DNA of 64,000 nt from positions 1 to 64,000 of the forward strand of contig NZ_AJXT01000029.1 in assembly GCF_000264295.1 (NCBI RefSeq), written 5' to 3'. The notes under the pieces were generated by a model, which was not told where the DNA came from, ran no database searches, and saw nothing but the letters and a program-made list of their open reading frames with translations. How positions within the stretch are numbered: position 1 is the stretch's first letter; each line of letters begins with the position of its first letter. Position numbers and translations under genes: made by a program. This DNA is from Rhodanobacter spathiphylli B39 (GTDB lineage: Bacteria; Pseudomonadota; Gammaproteobacteria; Xanthomonadales; Rhodanobacteraceae). Shown piece after piece: positions 27,998-37,077 of this stretch.

Positions 27998-29231
27998 AGC
28001 GCAGCGCCTGCGCCGGCTGCGTGCGCGAGGCGCGCCACGCGGGATAGAGGGTGGCCAGCAACGAGAACGCGAAGGTCAGCAGCGCGGTCCAGCCCACGTC
28101 GTGCCAGTCGAGCCGGCTCGGCACCTCGCTGATGTAGTAGACGTCCGGCGACAGGAAGGTCACGTGGAAGGTGTGCTCGATCCACTTGATGATGCCGGGC
28201 AGCTTCCACGACAGCAGCGAACCGAGGCCCACGCCGAAGCCGATGCCCACGAAACCCACCAGCACGCCCTGCACCATGAACATGCCCATGATGCTGCGCG
28301 GGGTGGCGCCCAGCGTGCGCAGGATCGCGATGTCGGCCTGCTTGTCGGTGACCAGCATCATCAGCATCGAGATCAGGTTGATCACCGCCACCAGGATGAT
28401 CAGCGACAGGATGATGAACATCACCATCTTTTCCATCGACAGCGCGGCGAACAGGTTCGCGTTGGTATCCATCCAGGTCTGCACCCGGTAGACCTGGCCC
28501 AGCTGGTCGGCCAGTTCGCGCGCGACCGGGCGGGCGTTGAACAGGTCGTCGAGCTTCAGCCGGATGCCGGTCGGACCGGCGAGGTCGCCGAGCTTCTCGG
28601 CATCGCTCATGTTGACCAGGGCCAGGCCGGAATCGAACTGCTCCATGCCCAGTTCGAACGTGCCGACCACGTGGAAACTGCGCATCCGCGGCACGCTGCC
28701 CATCGGCGTGGCACGCAGTTGCTGCACCACCATGGTTACCCGGTCGCCGACGCCCACGCCCAGTGTCATCGCCAGCTCGCGACCCAGCACGATGTTCCAG
28801 CTGCCCGGGGTCAGCTGGTCAAGCTTGCCCTCGAGCATGTGCTTGTCGATGTCGACCACCTTCGGTTCCTGCGCCGGCTCGACGCCACGCACCAGCGCCC
28901 CGCTGGAACGGCGGGCGTTGAGATACGCCTCCATCTCCACATAGGGTGCGGCGCCCAGCACGTGCGGGTTGGCCTCGGCCACCTTCAGCGCGCGCGGCCA
29001 TTCCTGCACGCTCTCGCCCACGCCGGAAACCGTGGCGTGCGAAATCGCCCCGAGGATGCGCGAGCGCATCTGGTAGTCGAAGCCGTTCATCACCGACATC
29101 ACCGTGATCAGCGCGATCACGCTGATCGCGATGCACACGATCGACACGGTGGAGATGAAGGAGATGAACTGGTTGCGCCGCTTGGCGCGGGTGTAGCGCA
29201 GGCCGATGAAAAGTTCGAGCGGTCGGAACAT
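27990..29231 (-). CDS. lolC: Lipoprotein-releasing ABC transporter permease LolC/E
   Basis: A 413-residue permease with one N-terminal membrane helix, a large periplasmic domain (about 50-270) and three C-terminal helices, as in LolC and LolE. The start [21 protein letters not shown] is the hallmark of the family, and the C-terminal helical region includes [21 protein letters not shown], the LolD contact. Only one permease gene is present here, so a homodimeric LolC or LolF-type arrangement, or a second permease elsewhere, is possible. The start at MFRPLEL was preferred over a longer frame. Confidence 0.93.
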   Translation of the reverse strand: MFRPLELFIGLRYTRAKRRNQFISFISTVSIVCIAISVIALITVMSVMNGFDYQMRSRILGAISHATVSGVGESVQEWPRALKVAEANPHVLGAAPYVEMEAYLNARRSSGALVRGVEPAQEPKVVDIDKHMLEGKLDQLTPGSWNIVLGRELAMTLGVGVGDRVTMVVQQLRATPMGSVPRMRSFHVVGTFELGMEQFDSGLALVNMSDAEKLGDLAGPTGIRLKLDDLFNARPVARELADQLGQVYRVQTWMDTNANLFAALSMEKMVMFIILSLIILVAVINLISMLMMLVTDKQADIAILRTLGATPRSIMGMFMVQGVLVGFVGIGFGVGLGSLLSWKLPGIIKWIEHTFHVTFLSPDVYYISEVPSRLDWHDVGWTALLTFAFSLLATLYPAWRASRTQPAQALRYE

Positions 29232-29329
29232 GGGCGGGTCGCTTGTGGGGAGTTGCAGGGCGGGCCGCCCGGTCATCCATTATCAGGTATTCGCTGAGAC
29301 CCTGCCGCGCGCCGGAAGTTGCGGTTCAG

Positions 29330-29767
29330 TCACAGGCGGGGCAAGGCGTCGGCAGCCTGGATCGTGGCCAGCCGCATGCGCAGCCGGCGACGGGTGTCTG
29401 CGTCACTGTTGTCCGTGGCGATCAGCAGCATCTGCGTCCCGTGCGCGTCGGTGCGCAGGCGCAGCAGGATCATTTCGCCAAGCACACGGAACGAACTCAG
29501 CGTGGCCGGCACGTCCTCGTGGTCGTGCAGGCGCAAGGTCCATGCCTGGTCGGCACTCCAGCCCGCCGCCGCCACGGGGCCGCTGGCCAGTCGTCGCAGC
29601 ACGAGAGCCGCCGACAGCAGCACGATCGCCGCCAGCAGCAGCTTCGACCACCACGGAATCATGCACAGCAGCGTGGCCAGCAGCGCGGCCCCGGCGATCA
29701 GCAGCAGCGCCGCCCGCAGCAGCCGCGAAGGTCGGTATTCAAAGCCGATGGCGGGCGCGGATGTCAT
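29330..29767 (-). CDS. YgfX/CptA-like membrane protein
   Basis: A 145-residue protein with two adjacent hydrophobic helices (about residues 17-33 and 38-55) and a soluble C-terminal part, the pattern of YgfX (CptA). The N-terminal FEYRPSRLLRAALLL fits the basic first turn of that family. It overlaps the 3' end of sdhE, the YgfY partner, exactly as ygfX overlaps ygfY in other gammaproteobacteria. YgfX has been described as a toxin acting on the cytoskeleton, but that role is debated. Sequence similarity is weak; the call leans on context. Confidence 0.7.
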   Translation of the reverse strand: MTSAPAIGFEYRPSRLLRAALLLIAGAALLATLLCMIPWWSKLLLAAIVLLSAALVLRRLASGPVAAAGWSADQAWTLRLHDHEDVPATLSSFRVLGEMILLRLRTDAHGTQMLLIATDNSDADTRRRLRMRLATIQAADALPRL

Positions 29768-29990
29768 CGATGATCGCCTGCCAGTCCGCGCGCTCGGGGC
29801 GGGCATGGCCCATCACCCAGTCCCACAGGTCGGGGTCCTGCACGTCGAGCAGCTGGTCGAACGCCTGCCGCTGCGCTTCGTCCGCACCGGCGAAGCGCTC
29901 GTCCAGCCAGCCGCCGAACAGCGCGTCCAGCTCGCGCGTGCCGCGGCGGGCGCGCCAGCGCAGGCGCTTGATGCGGGCTTCATCCATCAC
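29739..29990 (-). CDS. sdhE: FAD assembly factor for succinate dehydrogenase
   Basis: SdhE (YgfY/CptB) helps attach FAD covalently to SdhA. The 83-residue protein has the family motif R-G-x-x-E in RRGTRELD and the C-terminal DPDLWDWVMGHARPER, matching the WxWxxG region of SdhE. It lies about 100 bases downstream of sdhB on the same strand, and next to ygfX. Two ATG codons open the frame; either may be used. Confidence 0.93.
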   Translation of the reverse strand: MMDEARIKRLRWRARRGTRELDALFGGWLDERFAGADEAQRQAFDQLLDVQDPDLWDWVMGHARPERADWQAIIDDIRARHRL

Positions 29991-30089
29991 GGGGCTCGGT
30001 CGTATCCATGAATGCGCAGTGTAACCGTTGCGCTAGAACGCGACAGGCCGCACGCGGCGGCCTGTCGTCGTGAATGACGCGCGGCGCGA

Positions 30090-30872
30090 TCAGGCTGAAC
30101 GCCGCTCCACCATCAGCTTCTTGATCTCGGCAATCGCCTTGGCCGGGTTGAGACCCTTGGGGCACGTCCGCGTGCAGTTCATGATGGTGTGGCAGCGGTA
30201 CAGCTTGAACGGGTCTTCCAGGTCGTCCAGGCGCTCGCCGGTGGCTTCGTCACGGCTGTCGACGATCCAGCGGTACGCCTGCAGCAGGATCGCCGGACCA
30301 AGGTACTTGTCGCCGTTCCACCAGTAGCTCGGGCAGCTGGTCGAGCAGCAGGCGCACAGGATGCATTCGTACAGGCCGTCGAGCTTCTTGCGCTCTTCCG
30401 GCGACTGCAGGCGCTCGCGATCCGGCGCCGGGCTCTGCGTGCGCAGCCACGGCTTGATCGAGGCGAACTGGGCGTAGAAGTGGGTCAGGTCCGGGATCAG
30501 GTCCTTCACCACCGGCATGTGCGGCAGCGGGTAGATCTTCACGTCGCCCGCATCGCATTCGCCGATCGCCTTGGTGCAGGCCAGCGTGTTGGTGCCGTCG
30601 ATGTTCATCGCGCACGAACCGCAGATGCCTTCGCGACAGGAGCGACGCAGGGTCAGCGTGGGATCGATCTCGTTCTTGATCTTCAGCAGCGCGTCCAGAA
30701 CCATCGGACCGCAGGCGGCCAGGTCGACCTCGTAGGTATCGATGCGCGGGTTCTGCCCGTCATCCGGCGACCAGCGATAGATGCGGAAAGTACGCGGCTT
30801 CTTCGCATCCTTGGCCGGGTAATGCTTGCCCGGCTGGATTTTCGAATTCTTCGGTAGCGAAAACTCTGCCAT
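30090..30872 (-). CDS. sdhB: Succinate dehydrogenase iron-sulfur subunit
   Basis: A 260-residue subunit with three cysteine clusters: [21 protein letters not shown] for the [2Fe-2S] centre, [16 protein letters not shown] for the [4Fe-4S] centre and [17 protein letters not shown] for the [3Fe-4S] centre. It passes electrons from SdhA to the membrane quinone site. The start MAEFSLPKN is chosen over a longer frame because the conserved protein begins here. It is about 96 bases downstream of sdhA, a longer gap than elsewhere in the operon. Confidence 0.97.
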   Translation of the reverse strand: MAEFSLPKNSKIQPGKHYPAKDAKKPRTFRIYRWSPDDGQNPRIDTYEVDLAACGPMVLDALLKIKNEIDPTLTLRRSCREGICGSCAMNIDGTNTLACTKAIGECDAGDVKIYPLPHMPVVKDLIPDLTHFYAQFASIKPWLRTQSPAPDRERLQSPEERKKLDGLYECILCACCSTSCPSYWWNGDKYLGPAILLQAYRWIVDSRDEATGERLDDLEDPFKLYRCHTIMNCTRTCPKGLNPAKAIAEIKKLMVERRSA

Positions 30873-30968
30873 GTGCTGAACCCTTCGACTTTCTGCAGGA
30901 GGGCTTGCGCCCCGACCGTACAACCAATGATGTCCATGCCACGAGGCGGCCGCAGCCGCCTGGCGGCA

Positions 30969-32756
30969 TCAGTAAACGCGTTTCGCCGGCGGCACGGCCT
31001 TGACCTCGTCGGTCATCGGATTCATGTGCACGGGGCGGGAATCGAACCGCGGCTTGCCGGTCTCGTCGACCCATGCCAGGGTGTGCTTCATCCAGTTGAC
31101 GTCGTCGCGCTCGGGGAAGTCCTCGCGCGCATGGCCACCGCGGCTTTCCTCGCGCTGCGCGGCGCCGTACATCGTGGCGACCGCCTGATCCAGCAGATTG
31201 GCCAGCTCCAGCGTCTCGATCAGGTCGGAGTTCCACACCAGCGACCGATCGCTGACGCGCACGTCCTTGAACGACTCGCGCACGGCGGAGATCTTTTCGC
31301 AGCCTTCCTTCAACGTCTTGCCGGTGCGGAACACCGCCGCGTCGCTCTGCATGGTGCGCTGCATCTCCAGCCGGATCTGCGCAGTCGGCTTGCTGCCGTT
31401 CGCGTTGCGCAGGCCGTCGAAACGCTCCAGCGCCTTGTCCAGCACGTTGGCCGGAAGATCCTTGTGCGCGGTTTCCGGCTTGATCAGCTCGGCGCAGCGA
31501 TGCGCCACGGCGCGACCGAACACCACCAGGTCGAGCAGCGAATTGGAGCCCAGGCGGTTCGCGCCATGCACCGACACGCAGGCCGCTTCGCCGATCGCGA
31601 ACAGGCCGGGCACCACCGCGTCGACATCGTCGCCGCGCTTCTGCACGACTTCGCCGTGATAGTTGGTCGGGATGCCGCCCATGTTGTAGTGCACGGTCGG
31701 GATGACCGGGATCGGCTCCTTGGTCACGTCGACGCCCGCGAAGATGCGCGCCGATTCGGCAATGCCCGGCAGGCGCTCGTGGATGACCTCGGGGCCGAGG
31801 TGCATCAGGTTGATGAAGATGTGGTCCTTGTGCTCGCCGACGCCGCGACCCTCGCGGATCTCCAGCGTCATCGCGCGGCTGACCACGTCGCGCGAGGCGA
31901 GGTCCTTCGCGCTGGGCGCATAGCGCTCCATGAAGCGCTCGCCCTCGGAGTTGGTGAGGTAACCGCCTTCGCCACGCACGCCTTCGGTGATCAGGCAGCC
32001 GGCGCCGTAGATGCCGGTGGGATGGAACTGCACGAACTCCATGTCCTGCAGGGCAAGGCCCGCACGCAGCACCATGCCGCCGCCGTCGCCGGTGCAGGTA
32101 TGGGCCGAAGTGGCGCTGAAGTAGGCGCGACCATAACCGCCGGTGGCCATCACCACGGCATGGCCGCGGAAGAAATGCAGGGTGCCCTCGTTCATGTCGA
32201 GCGCGAGCACGCCGCGGCAGACGCCTTCCGCGTCGAAGATCAGGTCGATCGCGAAGTATTCGATGAAGAACGTGGCGTCATGCGCCAGCGCCTGCTGGTA
32301 CAGGGTGTGCAGGATCGCGTGGCCGGTGCGGTCGGCCGCGGCACAGGTACGCTGCGCGGTGCCCTTGCCGTAATGCGTGGTCATGCCGCCGAACGGGCGC
32401 TGGTAGATCTTGCCCTCGTCGGTGCGCGAGAACGGCACGCCGTAGTGTTCCAGCTCGATGATCGAGGGGATCGCCTCGCGGCACATGTACTCGATCGCGT
32501 CCTGGTCGCCGAGCCAGTCGGAACCCTTGACTGTGTCGTAGAAATGGAAGCGCCAGTCGTCCTCGCCCATGTTGCCCAGCGCGGCGGAGATGCCGCCCTG
32601 CGCCGCCACGGTGTGCGAGCGGGTCGGGAAGACCTTGGTGATGCAGGCGGCCTTGAGCCCCTTCTCGGCCAGGCCGAAGGTGGCGCGCAGACCCGCGCCG
32701 CCGGCGCCGACCACGATCACGTCATACAGGTGCTGCTGAATCTTGTAGCTTTCCAT
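30969..32756 (-). CDS. sdhA: Succinate dehydrogenase flavoprotein subunit
   Basis: A 595-residue subunit that oxidises succinate to fumarate. Near the N-terminus are the FAD loop GAGGAGLRA and the covalent FAD histidine in SHTVAAQGG. The active-site region [15 protein letters not shown] and RDVVSRAMT are normal, and the C-terminal capping region includes [11 protein letters not shown]. It follows sdhD after 19 bases, and its flavinylation partner SdhE is downstream. Confidence 0.98.
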   Translation of the reverse strand: MESYKIQQHLYDVIVVGAGGAGLRATFGLAEKGLKAACITKVFPTRSHTVAAQGGISAALGNMGEDDWRFHFYDTVKGSDWLGDQDAIEYMCREAIPSIIELEHYGVPFSRTDEGKIYQRPFGGMTTHYGKGTAQRTCAAADRTGHAILHTLYQQALAHDATFFIEYFAIDLIFDAEGVCRGVLALDMNEGTLHFFRGHAVVMATGGYGRAYFSATSAHTCTGDGGGMVLRAGLALQDMEFVQFHPTGIYGAGCLITEGVRGEGGYLTNSEGERFMERYAPSAKDLASRDVVSRAMTLEIREGRGVGEHKDHIFINLMHLGPEVIHERLPGIAESARIFAGVDVTKEPIPVIPTVHYNMGGIPTNYHGEVVQKRGDDVDAVVPGLFAIGEAACVSVHGANRLGSNSLLDLVVFGRAVAHRCAELIKPETAHKDLPANVLDKALERFDGLRNANGSKPTAQIRLEMQRTMQSDAAVFRTGKTLKEGCEKISAVRESFKDVRVSDRSLVWNSDLIETLELANLLDQAVATMYGAAQREESRGGHAREDFPERDDVNWMKHTLAWVDETGKPRFDSRPVHMNPMTDEVKAVPPAKRVY

Positions 32757-32775
32757 GAAACCTTTTCCTCGCGTC

Positions 32776-33180
32776 TTATGGGGTCAGCGCAATGCGCAGC
32801 ACGGCCAGCACGCCAGCCAGCGCGCCCAGCACCGCGAGGAACCTGATCGCCACCATCAGGACCACTTCCTTCCAGCGGGTATGCACGTAATCCTCGATCA
32901 CCACCTGCAGACCGAGCACGGCATGCCAGAACATGGTGAGCACGAACGCGATCAGCAGCAGTGCATTCCACGGCTTGGCCACGGTGGCGCGGGCGGTGGC
33001 GTAATCGGCGTGCAGCAGGCACAGCACGGTGACCACGAACCACAGGCCCAGCAGCACCAGCGCCACCGCGGTCACCCGTTGGGTCCACCAGTGCTCCACG
33101 CCCGACTGGGCGGAACCCAGGCCACGGGCCGTCTTCAACGGGTTGCGCCGATCCTTCACGGCGACATCCTTTGCACTCAT
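32776..33180 (-). CDS. sdhD: Succinate dehydrogenase membrane anchor subunit
   Basis: A 134-residue protein with three membrane helices (about residues 35-55, 70-92 and 105-125), the heme region with a histidine in [18 protein letters not shown], and the tyrosine/aspartate of the quinone site in EDYVH. It forms the quinone-reducing anchor with SdhC. Its ATG lies inside the sdhC stop (four-base overlap), so synthesis is coupled. Confidence 0.95.
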   Translation of the reverse strand: MSAKDVAVKDRRNPLKTARGLGSAQSGVEHWWTQRVTAVALVLLGLWFVVTVLCLLHADYATARATVAKPWNALLLIAFVLTMFWHAVLGLQVVIEDYVHTRWKEVVLMVAIRFLAVLGALAGVLAVLRIALTP

Positions 33181-33572
33181 GCCGCACCCCCGGCCATCAA
33201 CACGTAAGCCCACACCACGACCGTCAGCACGATGCTGCCGATGACCGACAGCCAGCTGGAACGCACGAACTGGGGAATCGAATAACCGAGGCCGGCGTCC
33301 TGCAGCAGGTGCCGGATGCCGTTGCAAAGATGATAGAAAAGCGACCAGCTCCAGCCCAGCATCAGGATCATGCCGAGCGGGCTGCCCAGCACGCCCCTGA
33401 AGTGGTTGAAGCTTTCCTCACCGGTGGCCAGGTGGATCAGGCCGCAGACGACGAGCAGGCTGCCGACGGCCAGTGCGATGCCGGTGGCGCGGTGCGTGAT
33501 GGAGGTCATCATCTGCACCTGCTTCCGGTAGATCTGCAGGTGCGGTGAGAGCGGTCGTTGCGTATCTGCCAT
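33177..33572 (-). CDS. sdhC: Succinate dehydrogenase cytochrome b556 subunit
   Basis: A 131-residue protein with three membrane helices. The N-terminal RPLSPHLQIYR and SITHRATGIAL are hallmarks of SdhC, and the heme histidine lies in FYHLCNGIRHLLQD. It begins the sdhCDAB operon. The small DUF1674 gene lies about 86 bases upstream on the same strand and may be transcribed with it. Confidence 0.96.
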   Translation of the reverse strand: MADTQRPLSPHLQIYRKQVQMMTSITHRATGIALAVGSLLVVCGLIHLATGEESFNHFRGVLGSPLGMILMLGWSWSLFYHLCNGIRHLLQDAGLGYSIPQFVRSSWLSVIGSIVLTVVVWAYVLMAGGAA

Positions 33573-33658
33573 GGCGGCTATCCTGTGTGGAATCGCTGAT
33601 GTCCATGCCGCCTCTGTCCTGCCCCTTGCACGACGGCGACGAGCGCCGGCGCGAACGT

Positions 33659-33826
33659 TCAGAAGTCGATGCAGCGTCCGTTCTTTTCCCAGTCACCATA
33701 ACGCGTGGGATCGGGAACCGCGCGCTCCGTGGAATCCTTTTCCGATGGCTTGCCCGCAGGCACGGCAGTCGTTTCCGCAGGAACGGAAGCAGGATGGGAT
33801 TCGGCGGGAGTCGTGGTATTGGACAT
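33659..33826 (-). CDS. DUF1674 protein, SdhAF4-type assembly factor
   Basis: A 55-residue protein whose C-terminal 14 residues, RYGDWEKNGRCIDF, are the DUF1674 signature shared with the mitochondrial assembly factor SDHAF4. The N-terminal 40 residues are proline-, alanine- and glutamate-rich and look disordered. In eukaryotes this factor protects flavinylated SDHA before it joins SDHB. Its position just ahead of sdhC supports the same job here. The ORF is short, but the signature is unmistakable. Confidence 0.9.
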   Translation of the reverse strand: MSNTTTPAESHPASVPAETTAVPAGKPSEKDSTERAVPDPTRYGDWEKNGRCIDF

Positions 33827-33945
33827 GGTTTTTGTAAGCCGACAAAGGTTAATACTTGCGGCAGTGCAGTACAACCATGCAGGCTCGCGCCGTGACGTCC
33901 GCTCCCTTGTGTCTGCAGCCCTCCGTCCCCAACTCCACCACTTCC

Positions 33946-34752
33946 ATGAACCTGCCCCTGTCCGCCGAAACATTGCTGATCGAAGGTGCCGACGCACCCG
34001 CATTCGCGCACGCCCAGTTCAGCAGCGCCGTGAAATCGCTGGCGGTCGATCGATGGCAATTCAGCGCCTGGCTCGATCCACGGGGACGCGTGCTGGCGCT
34101 CTTTCATCTGGCCCGTCTCGCCGATGATCGCCACCTGCTGCTGTTGCGTGGCGGCAGCGCCGCGGTGATGGCCGAGGCGCTGCGCCGTTTCGTGTTCCGT
34201 TCGAAAGTGCGCATCACTGCACTGCCACCGCGACATCTCGCCTGCGGACCTGCGCTGGCGCAGGGATCACTGGCGAGCGAACCGGCCGGCGATGACGATC
34301 TTTCGCTCGGTTGTGACTCGCACAGTCTGCGCATCGGCAGCGTCGGCGACGACGCCTGGCGACTGCAGCAATTGCGCGCCGGCTGGCCATGGTTGCCGGA
34401 CTCCTGTCTGGGTGAACTGCTGCCGCCGGCAATCTCGCTGCAACGCCTGCAGGCCGTGGTGGTCGACAAGGGTTGCTATCCCGGCCAGGAAATCGTGGCA
34501 CGCCTGCATTTTCGTGGCGGCCACAAGCGGCACCTGCATCGCGTCACATTGTCGCAAGCGGCAAATGCGGGCGACGTGCTGCGACAGGAAGGCCGTGATA
34601 TCGGGCGCGTGCTTGACGTGATCGCAAACGGCACGGAGTTCGAGGCACTGGCGACATTGAATGACGAACTCGTCGCCGAGGCGGATGCCGGCAACACCTT
34701 GATCCTCGACGACGACGTCGCAATCACCCTGCTTTCTTCATGGCCGGCCTGA
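33946..34752 (+). CDS. ygfZ: Folate-binding YgfZ protein
   Basis: A 268-residue member of the GcvT/YgfZ family, which supports the repair or assembly of certain iron-sulfur enzymes in a tetrahydrofolate-dependent way. The signature KGCYPGQEIVARLHFRG is intact with its cysteine. The start MNLPLSAE at 33946 was taken because upstream codons in the same frame do not look conserved and the divergent DUF1674 gene begins nearby. The neighbourhood, beside the iron-sulfur enzyme operon sdh, fits its function. Confidence 0.93.
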   Translation: MNLPLSAETLLIEGADAPAFAHAQFSSAVKSLAVDRWQFSAWLDPRGRVLALFHLARLADDRHLLLLRGGSAAVMAEALRRFVFRSKVRITALPPRHLACGPALAQGSLASEPAGDDDLSLGCDSHSLRIGSVGDDAWRLQQLRAGWPWLPDSCLGELLPPAISLQRLQAVVVDKGCYPGQEIVARLHFRGGHKRHLHRVTLSQAANAGDVLRQEGRDIGRVLDVIANGTEFEALATLNDELVAEADAGNTLILDDDVAITLLSSWPA

Positions 34753-35224
34753 ACAAAAGTTCGTGATAACAACGAGATTCGCAATGGCACTTGTCAACCC
34801 ATCGTGAGTGCCGGTTAAACTTCGGCACCCCGGCACTTGCCAGCGGCGAATTCCGCCACTAGGCTCCGCCGATCGAATATCGCGGCACCCGTAACACGGG
34901 GTGTCGATTGACGCGACGAACCGGATGAATTCCGAATCGGCGCGACCCGGCAGCCACATCGCCGGATGGAACAACGCCTCGCAGCCAACGAGTGCGTACA
35001 AGTCGCAGGCAATACGGCCCCATAGCGCCGCGCAACGCCCGACCGAAACCAGTCCCCCGAATGGCCTGACCGTCGTTCGACCGCCACAATCCCGTGGCAA
35101 AGCGTCATGGCCACAAGTTTCGGCCATGACGACAGATCCAGGTGGAACGGCCTGCCCGCCCGTCCACCGCAACGGCACGCGAAGCTGCTTCTGCTTCGCG
35201 CGTACAGCACGCTGGAGGCAGAAC
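34753..35224. other. Long non-coding leader region upstream of the SleB-like gene
   Basis: This 472-base stretch between ygfZ and the wall hydrolase has no convincing gene; the open frames in it have no ribosome binding site and a random-looking composition. It holds two strong hairpins near the downstream gene: 35103-35131 with a 10-base perfect stem (CGTCATGGCC) and 35178-35200 with an 8-base perfect stem (CGCGAAGC). A third, GTGCCG/CGGCAC, is at 34808-34828. They might form a structured leader. No known riboswitch was recognised. Confidence 0.5.
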
Positions 35225-35659
35225 ATGAAACTTTCCATGCTGTTGTGGCTGACCACGTTGATGCCGCAACCCGTCGCCGATCAGGCCTGTCTGGCCACCA
35301 CGGTGTATCTCGAAGCACGCAGCGAGCCGGTCAATGGCCAGCTTGCGGTCGCCGAAGTGGCATTGCGTCGTCGCGATCGCGGTCGCTGGGGCGACACGGT
35401 ATGCAAGGTGGTGACGGCACCCCACCAGTTCGCCACGACGACCACGCCCGGTTCGTTCGAGATCACCAACCTCGAAGCGTTCAACAAGGCATGGCAGATC
35501 GCCGGCATGTCCCTGCACAACTGGCAACTGCCCGTGGCGGAACGTCGCATGGTGGTTCCGCGCGCCGATCATTTCGCCACCACCGCCATCTCGCCCGCGT
35601 GGTCGCACAACCGGCCCAGCGTGACGATCGGCGAACACGCCTTCTATGCGGTGAATTGA
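35225..35659 (+). CDS. Exported SleB-like cell wall hydrolase
   Basis: A 144-residue protein with a short signal peptide (MLLWLTTLMPQPVA) and the Hydrolase_2/SleB catalytic pattern: the early glutamate in TVYLEARSEPVNGQLAVAEVALRR, then DTVCKVV and ATTTTPGSFEI. It probably cleaves peptidoglycan glycan strands. The start was placed by GGAGG ten bases upstream. A strong terminator follows 55 bases after the stop. Confidence 0.8.
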   Translation: MKLSMLLWLTTLMPQPVADQACLATTVYLEARSEPVNGQLAVAEVALRRRDRGRWGDTVCKVVTAPHQFATTTTPGSFEITNLEAFNKAWQIAGMSLHNWQLPVAERRMVVPRADHFATTAISPAWSHNRPSVTIGEHAFYAVN

Positions 35660-35714
35660 ACCGGGCGGCGACCTTGCAGCAACACATGCCCGCAACAGTC
35701 AGTCGGAAAACGAG

Positions 35715-35740
35715 AAAAGGCCCTCTTTCGAGGGCCTTTT
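35715..35740 (+). terminator. Intrinsic terminator after the SleB-like gene
   Basis: AAAAGGCCCTC, a TTTC loop, and GAGGGCCTTTT form an 11-base perfect stem closed by A/T runs, so it can act in both directions. It separates the plus-strand hydrolase from the convergent glycine-zipper lipoprotein gene. Confidence 0.85.
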
Positions 35741-35746
35741 CATTTG

Positions 35747-35770
35747 GACGTCCAGACGTCCAGACGTCCA
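35747..35770. repeat. Three tandem copies of GACGTCCA
   Basis: The octamer GACGTCCA occurs three times without spacing between the terminator and the stop codon of the convergent gene. Each copy contains the palindrome GACGTC. Confidence 0.85.
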
Positions 35771-35785
35771 ATTACGCAACTTGTC

Positions 35786-36283
35786 TCAGCGCGCGTAGAC
35801 GTGGTCGCCACGCACCTCGACATAGTCGCCATTGCGGACACCTGGGTTCTCGCGCTGGGTGACGGTGGCGTACTGGCCATTGTCCAGTCGAACCACGACG
35901 CGCCAGGCGACATCGCTGCCGCTGTTGCGCTTGCCTACCTGGTTGCCGACCACGCCACCGGCGACCGCGCCGGCAACGGTGGCGGCCTTGCGACCGTCAC
36001 CCTTGCCCACCTGGTTGCCCAGGACGCCACCGGCAACCGCACCGATGATTGCTCCCAGCGTGCCGCCGTTGCCGCTGCCGCCATCCGTATAGACCTGCTG
36101 CACTTCCTGCACCACGCCGCAAGTCTGGCAACGGACGTTGCGGTTGCCGTAGCTGCCTTGCTGCGACTGGTACCCGCCGTTATACCCGCCGTTGTTGCCG
36201 TAGGGCGTCGTGGCGCAGCCGGCCAGGGCCAGCCCGCCGGTCATTGCCGCGACGAGTGCCAACTTGCTGGTGAGTGCATTCAT
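35786..36283 (-). CDS. Glycine-zipper (2TM) lipoprotein, SlyB-like
   Basis: A 165-residue outer-membrane-type lipoprotein with a signal ending ALAGC (Cys 23). A Gly/Tyr/Asn-rich linker follows, then a CQTCG pair, and the glycine zipper LGAIIGAVAGGVLGNQVG with a second copy VAGAVAGGVVGNQVG. A C-terminal beta part (RVVVRLDNGQYATVTQ) completes the SlyB/Rick 17-kDa antigen pattern. It may stabilise the outer membrane. AAGGA precedes the ATG by eight bases. It is followed by a similar gene at 36319. Confidence 0.88.
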   Translation of the reverse strand: MNALTSKLALVAAMTGGLALAGCATTPYGNNGGYNGGYQSQQGSYGNRNVRCQTCGVVQEVQQVYTDGGSGNGGTLGAIIGAVAGGVLGNQVGKGDGRKAATVAGAVAGGVVGNQVGKRNSGSDVAWRVVVRLDNGQYATVTQRENPGVRNGDYVEVRGDHVYAR

Positions 36284-36318
36284 GAGTCAGTTCCTTGTAA
36301 CGGGGAGGGAGAGGGGTT

Positions 36319-36906
36319 TCAGCGGGCGTCCGACACGGCAGTGACACCTTCCTGCACCTGCACGCGGTCGCCCGGATCGTGATCCATGCGCACGGTACGG
36401 GTCACGCCGTTGTACTCGTAGCGCACGTCGTAGCCGACGATCTTGGTGGTGCTGTCGTTCACGGTCTCGCACTTGCGCTCGACCGTCGAGGTCACCTGCC
36501 CGTGCTGCTTGCTCGCCTGGATGCGGTTGCCGGCATAGCCGCCACCGACGGCGCCGGCCACGGTTGCCAGGGTCTTGCCCTTGCCGCCGCCCACCTGGTT
36601 GCCGACCAGCCCGCCCACCACCGCGCCGATCGCGGTGCCGGCGATGCGGTGCTCATCCTTCGGTGGAGCGGTATGCGTTACGGTTTCGTCGTGGCAGACC
36701 TGCTTGGGGTTGTTCACCGTGGAGCGCACCGGATCGACGCTGACGACCTTGGCATACTTCACGGCCGCGCCGCCGGCATCCGTGCTGCCGGCGTCGGCCG
36801 CACCGTTGGAGACGCCCGCGTCCGCGTTGCGGTTGCAGGCGGAAATGCCGGTCGCCAGCACCGCAGCGATCGCGATATTGAGCACGTTGATCGTCAATCT
36901 GTTCAT
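36319..36906 (-). CDS. Glycine-zipper (2TM) exported protein
   Basis: A 195-residue protein with a lipoprotein-like signal (AAVLATGISAC, Cys 24), an alanine- and aspartate-rich linker and a glycine zipper GTAIGAVVGGLVGNQVGGGKG followed by TVAGAVGGGYAGNRIQ. The C-terminal part has paired cysteines and a YDVRYEYNGVTRTVRMD strand set. It is upstream of the similar gene at 35786, about 35 bases apart, and the two are probably a tandem duplication that has diverged. AGGAGAGG precedes the ATG. Confidence 0.86.
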   Translation of the reverse strand: MNRLTINVLNIAIAAVLATGISACNRNADAGVSNGAADAGSTDAGGAAVKYAKVVSVDPVRSTVNNPKQVCHDETVTHTAPPKDEHRIAGTAIGAVVGGLVGNQVGGGKGKTLATVAGAVGGGYAGNRIQASKQHGQVTSTVERKCETVNDSTTKIVGYDVRYEYNGVTRTVRMDHDPGDRVQVQEGVTAVSDAR

Positions 36907-37077
36907 AACAACCTCTCCTCTGTTTTGTTTTTGTGGCTGGCTGCATTGCCGGATGCAAGCGCAATAACATGCGAGTTCATTGAACCTTGCTCCAACTGAA
37001 TCGGAGTTAGCTCGGTCCGGCTACATTATCTTCACGCCATCACGACATTTCCCTCGGCCACGACACGAAAATCAACC

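Noticed and set aside
34738-35256. A 172-codon frame on the minus strand in the long leader region
   Set aside because: It has no ribosome binding site, overlaps the ends of two real genes and shows no recognisable domain, with mixed random-looking composition.
35747-35770. The GACGTCCA repeats as a CRISPR array
   Set aside because: The units are 8 bases long with no spacers; no repeat-spacer pattern exists anywhere in the window.
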